Of a DNA stretch of 64,000 nucleotides, positions 46,777 through 59,446 are shown in pieces; the stretch's first letter is position 1; each line of letters starts with the position of its first letter. A program made the translations under genes and the position numbers. Origin of the DNA: Toxonevra muliebris (Eukaryota > Arthropoda > Insecta > Diptera > Pallopteridae). The notes under the pieces are model-generated. The model was not told where the DNA came from. It saw only the letters and a list, made by a program, of their open reading frames with translations, and ran no database searches. The stretch spans positions 14,400,704 through 14,464,703 of the forward strand of contig OY829328.1 in assembly GCA_963691655.1 (NCBI GenBank). The letters are read 5' to 3'.

Positions 46777-49700
46777 TCATCGTATCGATGAAGTCTGAGA
46801 ATTTTGATTATGTGAATTATGATGATGATGATGATGCATTGAATGGGCATGCGAATTTGAATGTTGCTGGTGTTCATGATTACTTCGTTGATTTGGATTA
46901 TGCTGATTTGAACTATCAAATACACAGTTACTGATGCTGGAGCTATTCCTTTCATTAATTATATCGCCATTCATGTACCAATGTGTTGTTGCATTCGAAT
47001 TTGGATTTTCTAAATAATTGTTATCGTTGTCTATTCGTTGGAATTTTGCATAAGTTTCCTGTGAGTGACTCCAATCCATTGATGGTTGTTGATACTGAAA
47101 TGCAAGTTGCCGGCTGGTGTTTTGAATGTGATGAAAACCGAAAGGCCATGTCTACAAAAATAAAAAAAAAACTTTTTATTTTTCTCATATTAGTTTTTTC
47201 ATGTGTTGAGGAATATTTTGCATGAGAAAGTTATAAATTTTAAGCACTTTCCATTCCATTTCCAGGTTTCTCTAATTGAAAACAGTGTACCCAAGTACAC
47301 AAAATTTTCGAACTCCCAGGGGAGAGAAAAGTGGATAGACTAGCTAGAGCAGCAAAGTTTTAAATATAAATTCTCTCAATTTCATTCAAAATTATACTAC
47401 ATTAGCTCTGTTCACGTACTTTTCCATCAAAAACTTTCAGGAGAAAGTAAAAGAAAGATTGAGAAAAAATTTTCACAAAGAGAAAACTATCAGCAAAAGT
47501 ACGTAAACATTTTATTAAAAATTTTCAGTTAAACAGCTGATCCATTTTTTTTTTTGGCAATTTGTGCGGTTTATAATTTAGTTGAAGAGTAATTTGTTGA
47601 AATCATTTAGTGTGGCACACTCGCATTAACAAATACTTCTATTTTTCAAACCACAAGTCCACTTTAACAAATTTAACACAACAAAATTATTGTTGACTTT
47701 TTCATATTCTACCATCCTTTTCGTGTTAGCGCCTGGTTATATTGGTGCTCGGTGTTTGACGAACACAAAACATTTTCTCCCGTGCTCGGTCAAGGTGGTT
47801 ACATTCAGCTCGTTGCAGAGTTGTTTTTTGTCAAAATATACTCGTTTCTTTAATACTATTTTGTATGTAATGATACTGTTTTGTAAAATAACTCATTGCC
47901 ACCCTGAATACTCGGTGTGCTCGGTGTACAATACACCAAGCATATCGTGTTCGGCGTGAGAGTGAGTAAAGACTCTCTCTTTGTGTTCGGTGCAACAAAA
48001 ATTTCATGGTGTTCGCCGAGTATACTCCCAATATAACCACAGCCTTAGGGCTTTAGCAAATTAAGGTAGCATTATGTAGAAACTGTGAATCAGGTTTACT
48101 AATGTTAAATACTAACTGTGCAGCTACCTGCATTTGATGATGATGTATACAATTTTAAATGGGAAACTGTAATGTTCAGTTAAACTTTTCAACTAGAAGT
48201 CAAAGAAGCGCAATAGGTCTAATGCTGGCCTAAGTGTTAGGCCCTTATTATGAGCTGCTTTCGACGTTCGATCCGCTGGCTATCGAAGATTGAATATCGA
48301 ATGTAAAATTCGTATTAGGAGTGTGCAACCCTGTCGAAATTTTTGTTGTGCATCGAATTTTCTGTCGAACGCAATTTTGCTTTCGATACGGTGCATGCTG
48401 AGTAATAATTGTTAAAAATTTATGTATTTTACTATTTCTTTTTGCTTTTTGAGGACTAAAAACTAATTTTAAACAGTTTTTGTAAATTTTTTGCAGGTTT
48501 AAAGTGGTGAGCAACACTTGTAGTTATAAAAACTTGTGTCATTGTTGGAAAGCAAATCCTCTGATTGCAAAAGTTCTGGCGACTAAGAAAGAACTAAATG
48601 GTTTAGGACCAACCAATAATCCCCGGCATTCCGCTTTTATTAGCAAAATATACTTTTGCTTGTATAATTGAATTTTATTCATCTTTGGCAAATACAATTT
48701 TCCAGGACATCTAAAGCCTCTGATAATACCACAGACACCCTGGGCTGTGCAAGTCCAAGAGTATTCTTTTTCCCAATGCTTAGGTGGAGTGATCTCTAAG
48801 CACAAAATCGCAGAAGTGCTGCCTATTTTAATATTTTTGGAATTGATCTTGCTCATCTGCATTGCTTGAGCAGTTCATCTATAGTGGCCATCAAGTCCAC
48901 AAACGCCTCCTTGGGCAGTCGAATGTTCTGTAGAAATCTGTACACAAATTTTGTAGATGCCAAAGCTTTTTCGAAAGGCTGCACTTAATCGTTTTCTACT
49001 TCTGGCCATTTTCATCAACCTCTTATCCTCTTCCGATGAATCGTTGAACTATTATTTCGTTTTAGTCATAACTGTTTTGTCTTTATTTTTTACTTCATTT
49101 TTAAACAAATCGTATTTATTTTTCAAAATGACGATCAACCGATAGAAACATACTACCGTGAACAACTCAAAATGAGCGAAATTCAAATAACGCTATTCTC
49201 TATCGAAAGCACGTCATAATACCTAACTCAAATTCGTTCGATCAGGGCATTCGACTACAGTCGAAGATCGAACGCAGTTCATAATAAGGGCCTTAGTCTA
49301 TATTCCTGTATCCTTGATATTCGGGTATTTATTTACTCCTCCTTTTCAACGCAATTTAACTTATGAGACATGATTAAATGATATGTAATTAAAATACATA
49401 GTATTAAAATATAAAACACTTTTTTTACACTTTGTTTTGCTATATTCTTACTTGACAATAAACTCCACAGTAAATTTTATGCATTGCATAGACCAACATG
49501 TACATCTGTATTTGGTTTAGGGAATCCTAAAAAAATAAGGCAATTTAAGTATTTAGGGTTGAAAGTGTTTATTTACACAATTTTGGATTGTATTCTCAAA
49601 AACCTCTTAAACGTTGAGATGAAAACAATGTAATTAACAAATCCATAAAAATAAACAAACAAAAAGTCTCATAAACACATGAAATATGCAACCAAACTGT

Positions 49701-52700
49701 TGCGGAATACGCAACCGAAAACAAATCAAAAGTATAATATAAAAAACAAAAGGCATTCATCATCATTTCAGATTTGGTGAGAAAGACGCCGATGATTGCT
49801 AATGATATCATACGTACGTACGTACGTATGTGGCATGTTCGAATGCAACTAATGTTTATTCAATCTCTACATAAACATCATAATCAACAATTTAATGCTC
49901 ACACCATCTTCTTCAGACAGCTTGCATGCATGTATGTATGTGGCATCAACAATACCAATTCGTTTCCATATGTGCCGTATGGCGTGCGGCATGTGCCGCC
50001 CTTCTATTGGGGGAATATTGCTGTTTGCTATTAATATTTGCAATTCCAAGGGAAATTAACATTTTTAGAAGAAAATATTAATTTTTTTTGTTAAAAATTT
50101 GGAACTATATATTAGCCGATATGTGCAAGATCTTTGATTTTCAGATTGAATTAATTTCAACTAAATATATTGAATGAAAGAAAAGTATTAGCTGAGTATT
50201 TTCATAAAGATATTGGGATTGGAAAATCGGGCTATTGTAGGTTTATAAGTAGAATTCCCAATACGAAAATGTGATTTCTTGTCTTATAAGGTTAAATGTG
50301 TTTTCTATAAAGATTTAGTGTTGCTGTTAGTTGACTGGAATATAAACATAATCAGACGATTAGTAATTCGGCGCAAAAATAACATTTTCCTTTGAAAATA
50401 AAATGTAAAAATAATTAATCTGAAAGAAATGTTTAAATAATTGTGAATATTTAATTTATACTCAATAACTAAGTGTTTGCTCTTTGTTTTCTTCTATAAC
50501 ATATGTATAAATAAATTTAAGAAAAACATTTTGTACCTAATTTTACAAAATGTTAAATATATTGTTTACCTTGTCGAAAAAATAGAAAAAAAAGAAGCAA
50601 AATGTCGAGAAAAGAAGAAGAAACTGTCCCCAAAACGGCGACAGTTTAGCACTTACTTGTCACTCATATGGAATCACATGAAAAAGACTTTAAAAATAAC
50701 ATGGCAGCACATCGACTTCTAAAGTTAAGTGTTCTTGAATAAATTATCTGTCATATTCGTAGTGGAAAATCAGAAAAAATATCACGTTACAGGAAATTTG
50801 ATTTAAGTTTTTTTCAACGGGATGGATATGACATCTTCGCAAAGATTTTTATGATTTTTAAGAAATTATGAACACTGTAAATTATGAATTTGGTATGTGG
50901 TATGTACTGCATAATATGTTGTAGACATATGTAAGGCTATTACATACTTAGTATGTATACATAAGAACGATGTATTTTTTGAGAAAAAAGGGTCAATATG
51001 CTGTATTGAAAATAATAATAAGGTTACCTGTCTGAGAAAGCACACTGACGTTTTATTCAAAATCATTCAATATAGCATGTATAATGTTAATTGCTACCGA
51101 ACATACTTTTTCTTAAAAGGATTGTCCTTTTTTCGGTCCAAATCCTTTTAGAAATCTGTCCTTTTTTTTGTTATTTTTTTCAGTACTTTTTTTGACAAGA
51201 AAAGTGTCTACAATAAATGCATCCATTTACTAAGAACAACGACTTCTGCTCTACATTCGCATCAAATTTCGTTTGGTGCTCAATAAAACCAGAAGAAAAG
51301 ATCTCTGAGTGGAATGCCAAACAAACGTCCACTGACGAACGCTGGGTGGAAATCCTCTAATATATGCACTCATAGCAAGTCCCATAGATTGAATTTTGCA
51401 AATCGTTGAGTTTGCTATTTGCTTTCCTGGCTCTTCAGCTAATGTTGAACGCGGGTTCGCTAAAGCGAAAAAAATTTGGAAGCAGCACTGTTCTGCCCTT
51501 CAAGTGTAATCTATAACTTTCTTAGAACTCAACCAACTATTGTGGGAAATTTCTGGTCAGGAAAAATATTTTAAGCGATTAGCCTATCGAATAAGCATAT
51601 CCGACAGCCAGGATTGACGAGCTCTCTGTCATAAATAAATAATAACAATTAGAATAGATTTTATTTTAATTTTTAATGTTGACAAGATTGTAGGCGCAAA
51701 TACATTTATATATATATTTTTTTCTAGGTAAATAAATTTTTTTATCTTTTCTTTTTTTACTGAAAATTAAGGTAAAAGAAAGAAGATAACATGTCTCTTT
51801 TTTTTTGCTTCTGTTACTCGGTTTCGGTGCAGTGGACAGAAGTTTTAGCTTACTATCCAATTTATAATTTTTGTAGCCCATGACGTTAGCGACAAAAATA
51901 ACTCTTCAATCATTCAGTGTAGCAGGAAACCGGCGCCATCGGTTGCTCGTATTTTTAATTTAGAACTTGGTTTGTTCTTATACCTAATAAATTATTTCAT
52001 CTAGAGAAATGATTCGCATGCAAGTCAGTTTAAGAAATAAATGGGTTTAACTATTATTCTGGATGCCACAATTGACACCCTAAATCTCCAGTGGTTAGTA
52101 TTTTGATAAGCCAGCCAGGCAGGTTTGTCAATAGCTAACTCTAAATTGATGAAATTAATGAGATCGTATTATACCATTCAAATAAAATTTAGAATAAGTA
52201 CTTAATTAAGAAATCATTTACACAGATTAACCTAATCTCGAAATTGTATTAAAGCTTTTATTTAAAATACTTACTATTGGTAAGAATTAAAATGAAAAAG
52301 TTTCTTAAACCGATAATATAGTACACCGATTTGACATTTATGTCATCAATTGAGAAGATGCACCTGTCAGTGGTGGTGGCAGTGATGATGATGCTATATA
52401 CTAAGTGGTGCCACTGACATCACTTATACAATATTCATGATATATTTTAATGCATTTCAGTGTATGACACTCAAACATATGTATTTTTACATATGTATGC
52501 ATTCCTGTTCGGGTGTACAATATGACAAATTTGGAAAATATCTTTGGAACATATCTTTCTCAATGAAATGTGTGTGTGTGTAGTGAAATGGGTATAAAGT
52601 TAGTAATATCTTATTAAAATATGTACACGTAAAATATTTGCAAAGTACGAAAACTCTGAGTAAAAAGTAGTTTCAGGGGATTTATAAAGTAACAAGACGA

Positions 52701-54408
52701 CTGGCTGCGTCCTTATACAGGTGAATCAATTAAAGAATTATCATAATTGGTGTGTCAGATACATTAAATTTTAAGGCAATTAAAGCTTAATTATAAAATA
52801 TGGCGCTGAGACGTGAACGATTACCATTAATTATGGAAAACTATTTTGCAAAATCTATAGTCCAAAATGCGTGGACGACGCGTACTGAATTCGATAGAAC
52901 CATGAGCTGTGTGAGTTGTACATCGACATTGACATAGTCAATAGCTACATGAAAATTCAGCGGATTCGTTGGCAGGGTCAAAGAAAAGTATTCTACTCGA
53001 GCCATGTTGGTGGTGGAAAGCCCAGAAGAGGGCCTTATACCAAACCATCAGTTTGAATTCAATCCTATGATATTATAAGAAGTGCTTTATGCAAACAATA
53101 TTACATATTCATATACTTATTGAGAAATGATTGAAAACAACGAGTGATTTAATATGTGCTAGTAGAAAATATAATTTTTATAAGGTTTTTTTTTTTAACT
53201 TTTGGGTTAAAATTTTTCGAAAAGTTGATGTGATTTGGATCCAGAGCATAAAATTACAGAGAAACCACTCCTTGTTTAGCTTAATCAATAATTGCAAGTC
53301 TGTGTAATCTATACTTGCATCAAGCAGACGACGTCCAATTTTACGGTTTGCTCATTGATCGACATTTTACCTGAAGAAACTAAATAACTTACCTAACATT
53401 ACTGGCTTTTAGGATAAAATTCAAAACTAGTTAGAAACAAATCTGGATTAACGAGGTTTAACTCTGATGCTGCTGCCAAAACAAATCTAAAATTTTGCAA
53501 AAAATGCAGTTTATAATTCCACGAAAAATTATTTACATACAAAAGGGCATCAACAATATGGAAGCAACCAATTTTAATAACAATTTGAATACATGTATCT
53601 CGGAAATTTTTCATTATAGACCAGTATCTATCCCTGATGTAGATGAATAGGGAATGCATATGTGTAAAATTGTTTTTCTTGTCATTTACTTACCATACTC
53701 TGCGTAGTATATTGACTGTTGAAACTTCCTCCTTGTTCTACATTTAAAATGAAATCATTGTTTTCACCATTTGAAGAACCACCCTCGACAAGGGTTTTTA
53801 ATTGTTTTATGTACATTGTGGCTAGGCGTAGTGTATCCAATTTGGATAATTTTGTATCGGGTGGAATGTTGGGTAATTTGGTTTTTAGACGTCCAAAAGC
53901 GCTTGAAAGTACACGCATACGTGCTCTTTCGCGTGCATTAGCAGCATTACGTTGCACTGGAGGATTACCATTTCTAGAGCCTATAGGAATGTTAAGAAAA
54001 TGATTATTTAATTTTGTTTAGCGCTTCTCTGGGTTTTTGTTTTTTTTTTGTTTTACCAATTTTAAGTTAAATATGTAACGGAATCTAAAATTGAATTATA
54101 TAATTCATCAAAATCAAAAGATAGCAAAAAAAAAACTTTTCTAAAACATTGCATTAAAATAAATTATTTGAAAGCCAATAAGTTACTTTATTTTTTTTTT
54201 AATGGAAGAACGCTACAAGTCTATTTAAATCATTCTGTATGATACTAAGTCTCACATTATAACTGACGATCGACATCCCTTTCCCCTTAATCCGAAATCT
54301 TTAATAAAAACAAATTTACTGATAGTTACCTTGAGAACTTTCATCCTCTTCAAAATCATCATCAAATAATTCAAATGGGCTTGAAGACCTCCTTTTTCGC
54401 GGCATCAT
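46777..54408 (-). CDS. HLH54F: bHLH factor HLH54F (TCF21/musculin group)
   Basis: Class II bHLH transcription factor; in Drosophila it specifies the caudal visceral mesoderm (longitudinal gut muscle founders). Exons 54408-54330, 53980-53694 and 47151-46777 join in frame (phase 1, then 0) and give 246 residues, against about 242 remembered for Drosophila. Exon 1: [10 protein letters not shown] and an acidic stretch [12 protein letters not shown]. Exon 2: the bHLH at about 36-90, with basic region [15 protein letters not shown], helix 1 [10 protein letters not shown], a [15 protein letters not shown] loop and helix 2. Exon 3 opens TWPF, equivalent to the LTWPF motif of TCF21, then a Gln/Asn/His-rich tail with a run of six His. 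The 6.5-kb second intron (47152-53693) is full of transposon relics. Start at 54408 or 54405 (tandem ATG). It is divergent from Sardh. Confidence 0.9.
47729..48044. mobile_element. 316-bp MITE with TTA flanks
   Basis: Left end GCGCCTGGTTATATTGG and reverse-complemented right end GGCTGTGGTTATATTGG are equal in length and share the last eleven positions. TTA lies outside both (47726-47728 and 48045-48047), the duplication expected for PIF/Harbinger elements. Inside, GTGCTCGGTGTTTG-type and GTGTTCGGCGTGAG phrases repeat in both orientations. It lies in the HLH54F intron, sense unknown. Confidence 0.7.
48048..48075. mobile_element. Half-copy of the palindromic micro-element end
   Basis: GGGCTTTAGCAAATTAAGG follows directly after the TTA at 48045-48047 and matches the left end of the 62-bp element at 13669 except for single-base changes. 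No matching right end was found nearby, so it is a solo terminus or a truncated element. Confidence 0.45.
48240..49292 (-). mobile_element. Internally deleted PIF/Harbinger transposon, 1053 bp
   Basis: Terminal inverted repeats begin GGCCCTTATTATGA(G/A)CTG on both ends and run on into TTCGA-rich sequence. TTA flanks both sides (48237-48239 and 49293-49295), the PIF/Harbinger target duplication. On the minus strand between about 49010 and 48660 there are decayed transposase pieces: [19 protein letters not shown] and, further on, [19 protein letters not shown], in different frames with a stop between. The catalytic core is missing, so the copy is dead. Confidence 0.82.
49296..51120. other. HLH54F intron, unassigned part
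   Basis: AT-rich intron DNA. A short ACGT microsatellite (ATACGTACGTACGTACGTATG) sits near 49809. No coding exon or transposon ends found. Confidence 0.45.
51190..51530 (+). pseudogene. hAT transposase C-terminal remnant
   Basis: A readable stretch near 51400-51510 gives [20 protein letters not shown], the hAT C-terminal dimerisation motif (usually LPxSSAxxERxFS). Upstream, about 51315-51360, gives [10 protein letters not shown] in another frame. Stops separate the pieces and no ends were located. It lies in the HLH54F intron on the opposite strand to the gene. Confidence 0.62.
52920..53045 (+). pseudogene. Short retroelement ORF fragment
   Basis: Near 52922-53040 one frame reads [18 protein letters not shown], then RKVF and GGGKPRRGP. 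This resembles the IKxQRLxWLGH...RKVFxxxxxGxRxRGRP tail seen after reverse transcriptases in several non-LTR elements. Only about 40 codons survive. Confidence 0.5.
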
Positions 54409-56299
54409 TAGATTTTCACTGTGTAGTTTTTTGTTAGGAATAGTTCTATAATTTATTACTAATGATTTAATTAATATTGTTTTAATCTTTCTGATATCAA
54501 TTAAATGTAATTGTTTTTTTAATTTTCCCGTTGCTCGCACAGACACATTTCGCTTACACTCACTACGTATTCAATTCCTATAATCGAAGACAACCACGAT
54601 GAAGTACTAGTTGCGTTATTCTGGAGTAAAAATCTATGACATCCAGTGTTTTTACGCTCATATGTAAAGATATTTCATCGCTATATATTTGTATCTAGGA
54701 CTATTTTTAGAGCATGTGGGAGGAGACCCGAGCACACTCAATTTCGTATTCAAATATCAGAAAACGTTGCTATTGGTATTTATCGAATTGTGAGAATGGT
54801 CGAATAGAGAATGCTAAGAAATAAAAACACCCTATTTCAAGTGTATGGCATTGTATTTGTATTCAGGCAGATCAATGCTCTCTGATTGCTGCTTTGAGGA
54901 AATGGCGCAGATTGGTCCATTTTATGTTGATTGTAAACACATTGTTTTGACAAGCAACATAAATATTTAATTGTTAATTTTATAGTTTGTGCTCTTTTGT
55001 AAATAACCAAAGAAATACCAGAAATGAAAATATATTGCCATTTATAAATGCACATATAAACTGGAAATTATTTTATTTTTTCTATTTTATTATTGTTATA
55101 CTTATCTACAATTAATTATGATTAAAATAAGTTAGATTTAGGTTAACTAACAAAGATTATACTAATAAAAAACTAAGCGTAAAGAACTTTTACACTTATG
55201 CTATCCTTGGGCCTATGATCATACCATTCTCGAAATATATTATAGTTCATTCATATTTGAGGGGATAAGAAACAGAATTATCGTCAGAACTGTTATGAAA
55301 ATATGATCAATTGTATATTAATTAAAAAAAAAGTGTTTTGAATTAGAAGTTCCAAAAAATTCATTATTTTATTGCCTAAATCGATAGTTATACTATTCAA
55401 TACAAAGTTGCAGATGCCAATTCTAAATATTTTCAAAAATACGCAGCATTAACGGTTAGTTTTACTCAGATTCTTGGTGCAATTGAAAACTTTGAACTGC
55501 GTTTTCTCCAGTTTTTATATTGACGAATTTTCTAAATTGACGGGCATGATAGGTAAAAAACTAAACGACCTATTGAATTGAACAAAAGTGTTTTTCTTCA
55601 GTATTAAATTCTCTTCTACGTAAACTGAAAAAGTTGATCAAAAAGTCCATTTAAATAATTTTTATAGCACTTTAAAATGTATTTTTTTTTTTTTAACAAA
55701 TTGTGAACACAATTTTTTCCCCTTTTTTTAGTTCACCCAGAAGAAAAATATGTAACAATTCAAAATTCTTTTGGCTTTTTTGTCACAGTCAAGAATTAAG
55801 AGCTGGATCTTTTCTGCCGATTAAAGACTGCAGCGGCAAGATGCCAATGAAAAAGGCTTATTATTTTACTGTCAAAAACTTTTTTTTAAATATTTTGAAT
55901 ATATAAAAAACCTTGAAGTTCGATGGGTTCATTTCTTTTTCCCCTTCTAAAATCACAAAAACTCTTTTTTTAACCTTCTAATTCAGGGCACCCCCTTAAG
56001 TAAACTAAATGTCACAAAATTTCTTCTTAAATTAAATATCATGAAAAGAATTTAGCAGCTAAAGCAAATTTTGGGTATTAGCGGCGATTATTTTCTAACT
56101 GAATAATCAGCAATGCGCTCGTTGCAAAGGCTATCAAATATTTTTATCAATTTCTAATGACCCCAATGTCATACCAAAATCAAATGCCATATTAAATTTT
56201 CAAAGAAAATCTAGATTTAAAACTGAATTTAGTATAATTCTGAATTCGTTCCTTTACTCACATAAAATTATTGTTAGAAAAAAAACATTGTATGTTTCA
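54409..56299. promoter_or_regulatory. Divergent intergenic region, HLH54F / Sardh
   Basis: 1.9 kb between two start codons that face away from each other, so it must contain both promoters. It is AT-rich. A mildly coding-looking run near 55703-55906 has no homology I recognise. No named motif stands out. Confidence 0.45.
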
Positions 56300-59200
56300 A
56301 TGTGGAATATTAGTAAAAATTGTATGCGTTATGAGGCAAAAGATCGCTTCTTTACAAGAGTTTTAAGAGCGAATGCTGTGCAATCTAAAAGCGCACAGAC
56401 AAAGGCATCGTCTCCACCCCAACTGCCAGCATCAGCGGATGTTGTTATAATTGGTGGTGGTTCAGCCGGATGTCATACATTGTATCATTTAGCTAAACGC
56501 GGAGTGAAAGCAGTACTTGTGGAGCGTGCCAAATTAACAGCTGGCACCACCTGGCATACTGCTGGATTAGTATGGCGTCTACGGCCAAATGATGTGGATA
56601 TAGAACTTTTAGCTAGTTCTCGGAATATGCTAAAGCAGTTGGAGGAAGAGACAGGTCTCGATCCGGGTTGGATACAAAATGGTGGTATCTTTATTGCGCA
56701 TTCGGATGTGAGTTGAAAAAGTCACATTGCCAACTGGATATCCTTGTATAAATTTTAAAATAGGAAAAAGTTTATGAATATGTGTATGGTTTCCTTTTTT
56801 AGGCTCGTTTGGATGAATACAAACGCTTAGCAACAGTTGGTAATGCACTCGGAATAGAAAATTATATTCTCAACCCTGAAGAGGCACAGAAAATATTTCC
56901 ATTACTTGATCCAAAGGCTTTTATGGGTGCGCTATACTCACCGGGAGATGGAGTGGTCGATCCTGCTATGCTGTGCACAGCTTTAACACGTGCTGCCACT
57001 AAACTTGGAGCTAGAGTTATTGAGAATTGCCCTGTCGAGGATCTACTGGTAGAAGAAACGGCGAAAGGGAAAAAAATTATTGGAATCACAACACCATTTG
57101 GCAATATCAAAACAGAAGCTGTAGTCAATGCTACTGGTGTATGGGGACGTGATCTAATCGAGAAGCATGGATCATTTTTGCCACTTATACCAATGAAACA
57201 TGCTTATATCGTCTCAGAATCGATTCCAGGTGTACGTGGTTTGCCCAACATACGCGATCACGATTACTCAACCTATTTTAGAATACAAGGAGATGCAATT
57301 TGTATGGGTGGCTATGAACCGAATCCAATTTTGCTTGATGCAGTAGCGAAAGATTTTCATTTTGGTCTTTACGATTTGGATTGGTCCACTTTTGATGTAC
57401 ATTTGAATGGTGCCGTCAAGTTGTGTCCTTCCTATGGAGAGTATGGTGTGAAGAGTACTGTGTGCGGTCCTGAGTCATTTACGCCTGATCATAAGCCACT
57501 TATGGGACCTGATACTCATATTTCCGGATTGTATCATAACTGTGGTTTTAATTCCGCTGGCATGATGTTTGGTGGAGGTTGTGGTGAACAGACTGCACTT
57601 TGGGTGATCAATGGACAGCCAGACTTGCCTATGTTTGGATTTGATTTACGCCGTTTTACGCCAACTCAGTGCCGTGATTTACAATGGATTAAGGAAAAGT
57701 CGCATGAAAGTTATGCCAAGAATTATAGCATGGTATTCAAGTACGATCAGCCATTAGCTGGACGTGACTTTCAAAAGGACCCATTACATGAGGATATGCT
57801 ACAGTATAATGCATTTATGGAAGAGAAACAGGGCTGGGAGAGACCAGGATTCTTTTTGAAGGAAAAAGCTAATATTTTACCATATGACTGGTATGGAAGC
57901 TATGGAAATGAACGAAACAAGAACAGTGTCTACGAGCGTGTTCTAGAGGGTGATTTAAAATATAGTAAATTTTCGGATCATCATAATCTGGTGAGAACAA
58001 GGGGAAATTCGTGATTCTTTTTATAATTCTACATTATTTACGTAGTTACTTAGTACATTTGAATTGTTTGTTTTTTTTTTCTTTTCTTTCGTATTTTTTC
58101 ATACCGTTGTTGTTTTGATGCTGATACTGATGCAATGCAACTGTCTGTCTGCTGTTTGCGGTAAAATGAATGTTTATTGAAGATCGGCGAGGAAGCATTT
58201 GCTTGCAGAAATAATGCGGTTGTCTTCAATATGAACTATTTTTGTAAGTTGTATTTAGAAGGACCGGAAGCACAACAAGCCGCCGACTGGATATTCGCAG
58301 GGAACACAAATCGTGAGACTAAAAAGTAAGTGAGATAATAGACTAGCGAAGGGACTCGCCTTTATTTATTCATGTTATGATGATGGTATAGAGGGATGAA
58401 ACGAAGTTTGCATTCAACAAGTATTAATCTCTTATGATTTTCAGAACTGTATACACTTGTGCTCTGAATGACAAGGGTGGCGTTGAGGCTGATGTAACGA
58501 TATCTCGCTTGAATTCAGGAACTGGTAATATTGAAGACCCTAAATTTGATGGACAAGGTTATTATATAGTAGCTGGTGGTGCTTCTGCATATTACACATA
58601 TTCTACAATTTTACGAGAGATTCGCCGAAAAGGTTTTAATGCTAGATTGCGCGACGTAACTTCCGATTTGGGTGTCATTTCAATACAAGGACCGAAGAGC
58701 CGTGAAATTCTTCAAAGAATTATCGATTGTGATTTATCCGATGAACATATTCCAGTAAATAGCACATTATTAGCAAAATGTGATAGCAATGAGTTTGCAC
58801 CTAATGGGATTGCCGTACGCGTTTTACGCGTCAGCTTCGTTGGTGAATTAGGTTATGAATTGCATATACCGAAATCAGCTTGCTCTACAGTATACAGATC
58901 GTTGATGGCAGCTGGTGTGAAGGACAATTTATGCAATGCTGGCTATCGTGCTTTATATTCATTGAGCAGCGAGAAAGGTTACCACTTGTGGAGCTTCGAT
59001 TTGCGTCCCGATGATACGCCCATAGAGGCGGGATTAGCTTTTACTTGCCGCAAAAATGGTGATTATAAAGGAAAGTCTGTTATCGATAAACAGCGTATTG
59101 AAGGTATCTCCAGACGTTTAGTTTACTTAACACTAAATGAACAAATACCTATTTGGGGTCTTGAAGGGGTATATCGAAATGGTGAACCTATTGGTTTCTT

Positions 59201-59405
59201 GAGACGTGCTGAATATGCATACACATTGGGAAAGCCTTTAGGGCAAGCATACTTGCAACGTTCTGACAATAAACTCATTGACAAAGAGTTTATTACATCT
59301 GGGGAATACGAAATCAGTATACTTGGTAAGCGGCACAAAGCCGATTGTTATTTAAGAAGTCCATTCGATCCGGAGGGTAAACGAATTATGGGAATTTATA
59401 GTTAA
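56300..59405 (+). CDS. Sardh: Sarcosine dehydrogenase, mitochondrial
   Basis: Flavoenzyme of the mitochondrial matrix that demethylates sarcosine to glycine, passing one carbon to tetrahydrofolate and electrons to ETF. Exons 56300-56707, 56803-57990, 58183-58325 and 58445-59405 join in frame and give about 899 residues, close to the family norm. A basic, Arg-containing N-terminus (about 1-35) suits a mitochondrial presequence. The FAD fold has [21 protein letters not shown]. His at about 86 in [12 protein letters not shown] matches the covalent flavin-binding His of the family. The DAO part continues to [17 protein letters not shown]-terminal FAO/GCV-T domains (exons 3-4) show [27 protein letters not shown] and a GCV-T C-barrel with the DCY end motif. 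ATG at 56300 was chosen; 56324 is an alternative. Dimethylglycine dehydrogenase is the close alternative, but the whole fits Sardh better. Confidence 0.92.
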
Positions 59406-59440
59406 ATAACTATTTAGAAATGTAAAGTTCTGACAGTTAT

Positions 59441-59446
59441 AATAAA
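59441..59446 (+). promoter_or_regulatory. Poly(A) signal AATAAA
   Basis: AATAAA 36 nt past the Sardh stop codon, well placed for a short 3' UTR. Confidence 0.55.

Noticed and set aside
48539..48862. 107-codon minus-strand open frame as a new gene
   Set aside because: It lies wholly inside the Harbinger element, and the transposase similarity is in other frames, so it is a chance frame of a decayed element.
49809..49830. ACGT repeat as a palindromic regulatory site
   Set aside because: Short dinucleotide-like microsatellite; nothing ties it to a function.
49774..50034. 86-codon plus-strand open frame in the HLH54F intron
   Set aside because: No domain, contains the ACGT microsatellite, and no start or splice context.
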